Shown here: positions 5,405-7,955 of the stretch, in pieces | Numbering within the stretch: position 1 is the first letter of the stretch | How the letters are laid out: each line of letters opens with the position of its first letter | Origin: an uncultured Sphingomonadales bacterium | GTDB lineage: Bacteria; Pseudomonadota; Alphaproteobacteria; Sphingomonadales; Sphingomonadaceae | Reading direction: 5' to 3' | Length of the DNA stretch: 7,955 nt | Assembly (NCBI GenBank): GCA_903893935.1 | Contig: CAITOD010000090.1 | Location: forward strand, 1 to 7,955 | Made by a program: the position numbers and the translations under genes | Notes under the pieces: generated by a model | Database searches by the model: none | What the model was told of the DNA's origin: nothing | Seen by the model: the letters and a program-made list of their open reading frames with translations, nothing else

Positions 5405-7761
5405 TGCCCGACGCGCGAGACCTGCGCGCGCTGACGCGGCGCGCCGTGCTGATCGGTGCGGGTGCGGCGGGCGCGCTGGTGGTCGGTCTGGCGCTGGTGC
5501 CGCGCCATTATCGCGTGCCGCTGGTGGCGGGCGAAGGCGAGCATGTGATCGACGGGCTGATCCGGCTGGCGCGCGACGGCACGGTGAGCGTGGCAGTACC
5601 CGCAACCGAAATGGGGCAGGGCGTGACCACGCTGGCGGCCCAGATCGTCGCAGTCGAACTCGGCGCGGACTGGGCGCGCGTGGGCGTGGAACCGGCGCCG
5701 TTGAGCCCCTTTTACGCCGATCCGGTGATCGCCGCCGAATGGGCCACGATGTGGCTGCCGCGCGCGGTTGCAGGCGCTCCGTGGATCGGCGAAGCTCTGG
5801 CCGATACACTGGCAGGGTCGCCGCAGGATGCGCTTGCGCGGCTTGAAGCGGATCGCGTGCCGGTGCTGGTGACCGCGTGCGGCACCACGCTTGCCGCATT
5901 CGAACCGCGCTTGCGGCTGGCCGCCGCCGCCTTGCGCGCGGCGCTGATCGGCGCCGCCGCGAGCGAACTGGGCGTGAGCACTGCGGCGTGCGACACGCGC
6001 GATCACAAAGTCGTGTGCGGCAAGAAACGCGTGCCATTCGCACGGCTGATCGATGCGGCGCTGGCCGCAGCGCCACCCGCAGCACCCATGCTGCGCGCTG
6101 CGCCCGCGCGCGAAGACAGCGATGCCCCGGCAGGCCCGCACGCCGCGCCGGCGTTCCCCCGGCTCGATCTGCCCGCCAAAGTCGATGGCAGCATGGTCTT
6201 TGCCGCCGATGTGCGGCTGCCCGATATGGTCCACGCCGCGATCGCGCACGGGCCGCAAGGCCATTGCCGCCTCGCCGGGCACAACGCCGCGGCCGCACAC
6301 CAGGTGCCCGGCCTGATCGCGGTGGTGCCGGGGACACGCTGGCTGGCCGCGGTGGCGCAAACCTGGCACGCCGCCGATCGCGCGCTCGCCGCGATGGAGC
6401 CGCGCTTTCGCGCCGATCCGGCCGAAGGCGGGCGCGTGGTCGACAGCACGACGTGCGAAGCCGCACTCGATACTGCGCTGGTGCATGGCAGCGCGACGCG
6501 GATTGCCGCGGACGGCGATCCCGACGCTTTGCTGATCCACCCGACGCTGTCGGCGCGCTACGATGTCGAGCCTGCGCTGCATGCCCCGCTCGAACCCGCC
6601 AGTGCGACCGCGCGGCTGGCACACGGCCAGCTGGAACTGTGGATCGCCACGCAAGCGCCCGAAGCAGCCGCGCAAGCCGCGGCGCGCGGCGCCGGGCTGA
6701 GCCGGAGCGCGGTCACGGTCTATCCGCTGCCCGCCGGCGGCAGCTTTGACGCGCGGCTCGATGCGCGGATTGCCGAGGAAGTCGCAACGATCGCGCGCGC
6801 GGTCGGCCGCCCGGTGCAATTGACGTGGTCGCGCTGGCAGGAAACGCTCGCAGCCTTTCCGCGCGCGCCGGTGAGCGCCACATTGAGCGCCGCATTCGAT
6901 CCCGCCAAGGCGCATGTGATCGGCTGGCGCGCGCGTATTGCTGCACCCGCCAGCGGCGTCGAAACCGGCGCGCGGCTGTTTGGCGGAGCGACTGCGCATG
7001 CCGCGCAAGCCATGGCGGCAGGCGCCGCCGATCCGCTGGCTGTGGCGGGTGCGATGCCCGTCTATGCCATTCCCGAGCGCGCGGCCGATCATGTGCCGGT
7101 TGCCATGAGTCTGCCCGTGGGGCGGCTGCGCGGCGGCGCGCATGGTTATACCGCGTTCTTCACCGAGAGCTTTATCGACGAATGCGCGCATCTCGCCAAT
7201 GCCGAGCCGCTGTCGTTCCGCGTGGCAATGCTGGGCGGTGAACCGCGGCTGGTCGCAGCGCTCGAAGGCGCAGCGCAGCTCGCCACCTGGGGCGGCGGGG
7301 GCGGTGGCTCGGGGCAGGGCATCGCGTGCCATACGATGACTCTGGCCGCGCCCGAGGGCTTGCGCGCCGGCTATATCGCGGTGGTCGCGACCGCGCGCGC
7401 CGAAGCGGGCGCCTTGCGCGTCGCCAGCCTGGCGGCGTTTTGCGACATCGGCCGGATCGTCAACCGCGACATCGCGCGCCAGCAGATCGAGGGCGGCTTG
7501 CTGTTCGGCCTCGCTTATGCGGTCGGCGGCAGCACCCGCTGGAACGCGGGCCTGCCTTTGGCTGGAAGGCTGGCCGGGCTCGACTTGCCGCTGCTGGCCG
7601 ATTGCCCCAAGGTCGATGTTGCCTTTGCCACCAGCGACGCCGAACCGTTTGACCCCGGTGATCTGGGCATGGTCGCGGTCGCCCCGGCAGTCGCCAATGC
7701 GCTGTTTTCTGCCAGCGGCATACGCTATCGCCGCTTGCCGCTCCTGTCCGAAGGACTCTAA
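5404..7761 (+). CDS. xanthine dehydrogenase-family molybdopterin-binding subunit (isoquinoline oxidoreductase beta-like), atypical active site
   Basis: A 785-residue protein of the large-subunit class that binds molybdenum cofactor and hydroxylates N-heterocycles or aldehydes. The N-terminus has a twin-arginine-like signal (LTRRAVLIGAGAAG, Arg12-Arg13), implying export or membrane anchoring. Recognisable parts are TEMGQGVTTLAAQIVAVELGADW (about 68-90), a hammerhead domain (LDLPAKVDGSMVFAADVRLP, about 254-273), VGRLRGGAHGYTAFFTESFIDECAH (about 572-596), DIGRIVNRDIARQQIEGGLLFGLAYA (about 681-706) and a C-terminal APAVANALFSASGIRYRRLP. Two key sites deviate: GGGFGRR appears as AGGSFDAR (444-451), and the catalytic Glu of GxGEPG is Asp753 in DPGDLG. 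The region between is also short. A (2Fe-2S) small-subunit gene normally sits beside such genes but none is here. It follows mrp through TGATG; substrate unknown, and it may not be catalytic. Confidence 0.88.
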   Translation: MPDARDLRALTRRAVLIGAGAAGALVVGLALVPRHYRVPLVAGEGEHVIDGLIRLARDGTVSVAVPATEMGQGVTTLAAQIVAVELGADWARVGVEPAPLSPFYADPVIAAEWATMWLPRAVAGAPWIGEALADTLAGSPQDALARLEADRVPVLVTACGTTLAAFEPRLRLAAAALRAALIGAAASELGVSTAACDTRDHKVVCGKKRVPFARLIDAALAAAPPAAPMLRAAPAREDSDAPAGPHAAPAFPRLDLPAKVDGSMVFAADVRLPDMVHAAIAHGPQGHCRLAGHNAAAAHQVPGLIAVVPGTRWLAAVAQTWHAADRALAAMEPRFRADPAEGGRVVDSTTCEAALDTALVHGSATRIAADGDPDALLIHPTLSARYDVEPALHAPLEPASATARLAHGQLELWIATQAPEAAAQAAARGAGLSRSAVTVYPLPAGGSFDARLDARIAEEVATIARAVGRPVQLTWSRWQETLAAFPRAPVSATLSAAFDPAKAHVIGWRARIAAPASGVETGARLFGGATAHAAQAMAAGAADPLAVAGAMPVYAIPERAADHVPVAMSLPVGRLRGGAHGYTAFFTESFIDECAHLANAEPLSFRVAMLGGEPRLVAALEGAAQLATWGGGGGGSGQGIACHTMTLAAPEGLRAGYIAVVATARAEAGALRVASLAAFCDIGRIVNRDIARQQIEGGLLFGLAYAVGGSTRWNAGLPLAGRLAGLDLPLLADCPKVDVAFATSDAEPFDPGDLGMVAVAPAVANALFSASGIRYRRLPLLSEGL
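7751..7759. repeat. left 9-base direct repeat flanking the palindromic element
   Basis: AAGGACTCT, identical to 7814-7822. This copy forms the last codons of the oxidoreductase gene (GAA GGA CTC) plus the first base of its TAA stop. Together with the right copy it looks like a target-site duplication. Confidence 0.6.
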
Positions 7762-7762
7762 A

Positions 7763-7807
7763 GCGTGATGACAAAAAGTGGGAACCGGTTTTTGTCAAAA
7801 ATCACGC
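7763..7807. repeat. palindromic intergenic repeat (GGAACCGG core)
   Basis: Outer arms GCGTGAT (7763-7769) and ATCACGC (7801-7807) pair, as do inner arms GACAAAAA (7770-7777) and TTTTTGTC (7789-7796); four A bases (7797-7800) bulge on the 3' side. The loop (7778-7788) contains GTGGGAACCGG, and AACCGGTT (7783-7790) is itself palindromic. Similar GCGTGAT...GGAACCGGTTTT...ATCACGC elements recur, from memory, between genes of rhizobia and sphingomonads. It could fold in the message between the oxidoreductase and hemH and reduce downstream expression. It is not a classical terminator, because no T-run follows the outer stem. Confidence 0.75.
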
Positions 7808-7813
7808 GATATC

Positions 7814-7822
7814 AAGGACTCT
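7814..7822. repeat. right 9-base direct repeat, also the hemH ribosome binding site
   Basis: AAGGACTCT, a perfect copy of 7751-7759. Its AAGGA (7814-7818) stands 5 bases before ATG 7824 and serves as the hemH Shine-Dalgarno sequence. The sequence therefore works as gene 3' end in one copy and as ribosome binding site in the other. Confidence 0.65.
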
Positions 7823-7823
7823 G

Positions 7824-7955
7824 ATGACCGATGTGATTCCGCCGCACTGGCCGCAAGACCATCCCCCGGTTGCCACCGGGCGGGTGGGTGTGCTGCTGGT
7901 CAATCTGGGCACGCCCGATGCGCCCGATGTCGGTTAGGTCAAGCGCTATCTGCTG
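7824..7955 (+). pseudogene. hemH: ferrochelatase 5' end with in-frame TAG, cut by window end
   Basis: From ATG 7824 the frame reads MTDVIPPHWPQDHPPVATG, then GRVGVLLVNLGTPDAPDVG, a TAG at 7935-7937, then VKRYLL to the window end. The VGVLLVNLGTPDAP motif followed by (V)xRYL is the N-terminal signature of ferrochelatase, which inserts Fe2+ into protoporphyrin IX in the last step of haem synthesis. The signature resumes in frame right after TAG, so one base change explains the stop; a single substitution from TCG, CAG, GAG, AAG, TGG or TTG would give it. AAGGA lies 5 bases before the ATG. As written the product stops after 37 residues. An aerobic haem-making bacterium usually needs this gene, so a sequencing error, a second copy elsewhere, or real loss are all open. 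The remainder of the gene lies outside the window. Confidence 0.8.

Noticed and set aside
4646..6622. Very long open frame of 658 codons on the minus strand across mrp and the oxidoreductase
   Set aside because: Arg/Pro/Ala-rich translation without motifs, antisense to two genes with clear family motifs; long antisense frames are common in GC-rich DNA.
5353..7332. 659-codon minus-strand frame inside the oxidoreductase gene
   Set aside because: Composition rich in Arg, Gly, His and Gln with no domain pattern; an artefact of the codon bias of the plus-strand gene.
7763..7807. The palindrome as an intrinsic terminator after the oxidoreductase gene
   Set aside because: The outer stem is followed by GATATC, not a T-run, and the T stretch is inside the stem; it fits a dispersed repeat better.
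1..7955. CRISPR array, tRNA/rRNA, transposase, toxin-antitoxin or defence genes
   Set aside because: No regularly spaced repeats, no tRNA-like cloverleaf, and no mobile or defence protein motifs seen in any frame.

Overview
The window reads as chromosomal DNA of a high-GC alphaproteobacterium, most likely a sphingomonad (Sphingomonas, Novosphingobium or Erythrobacter type). The grounds are high GC in coding DNA, the gene order hflK-hflC-degP, the style of the Do-protease signal peptide (starting MRYAYG), and a GGAACCGG-containing palindromic repeat of a kind I recall from alphaproteobacterial intergenic regions. I see no tRNA, rRNA, CRISPR array, insertion sequence, phage gene or defence system.

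Left half, minus strand. A divergent intergenic region near 4328-4438 separates two transcription units. Leftwards runs an envelope quality-control operon. It encodes HflK (3155-4327), HflC (2365-3165, overlapping hflK by 11 bases) and a Do-family periplasmic serine protease, DegP (669-2216), after a 148-base leader that contains a hairpin. The operon ends at a strong intrinsic terminator (614-645). HflK and HflC would form the membrane cage that controls FtsH, and DegP would handle misfolded periplasmic proteins. Beyond the terminator lie a short stretch that translates like the C-terminus of a VOC/glyoxalase-type protein, and a small SnoaL/NTF2-like protein gene (93-509).

Right half, plus strand. 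A cofactor-themed unit runs rightwards: an Mrp/ApbC Fe-S carrier ATPase (4439-5404, or from a TTG at 4403), a molybdopterin-binding subunit of the xanthine dehydrogenase/isoquinoline oxidoreductase family (5404-7761, coupled through TGATG), and the 5' end of ferrochelatase hemH (from 7824). The hemH frame carries an in-frame TAG at 7935-7937, so it is a pseudogene, an allele with a nonsense mutation, or a sequence error.

Four points deserve attention. First, HflK and HflC both appear about 22 residues shorter than their E. coli counterparts in the coiled-coil segment, which suggests a coordinated shortening of the cage wall. Second, the molybdenum-enzyme subunit lacks the expected catalytic Glu (it has Asp), has a degraded GGGFG motif, and has no Fe-S partner gene in view. 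Third, a palindromic element between this gene and hemH is flanked by perfect 9-base direct repeats. Removing the element and one repeat restores a TGATG junction like the one upstream, which is the mark of an insertion with target-site duplication. Fourth, there is the hemH nonsense codon. I found no wholly new system; these are unusual variations on known families.
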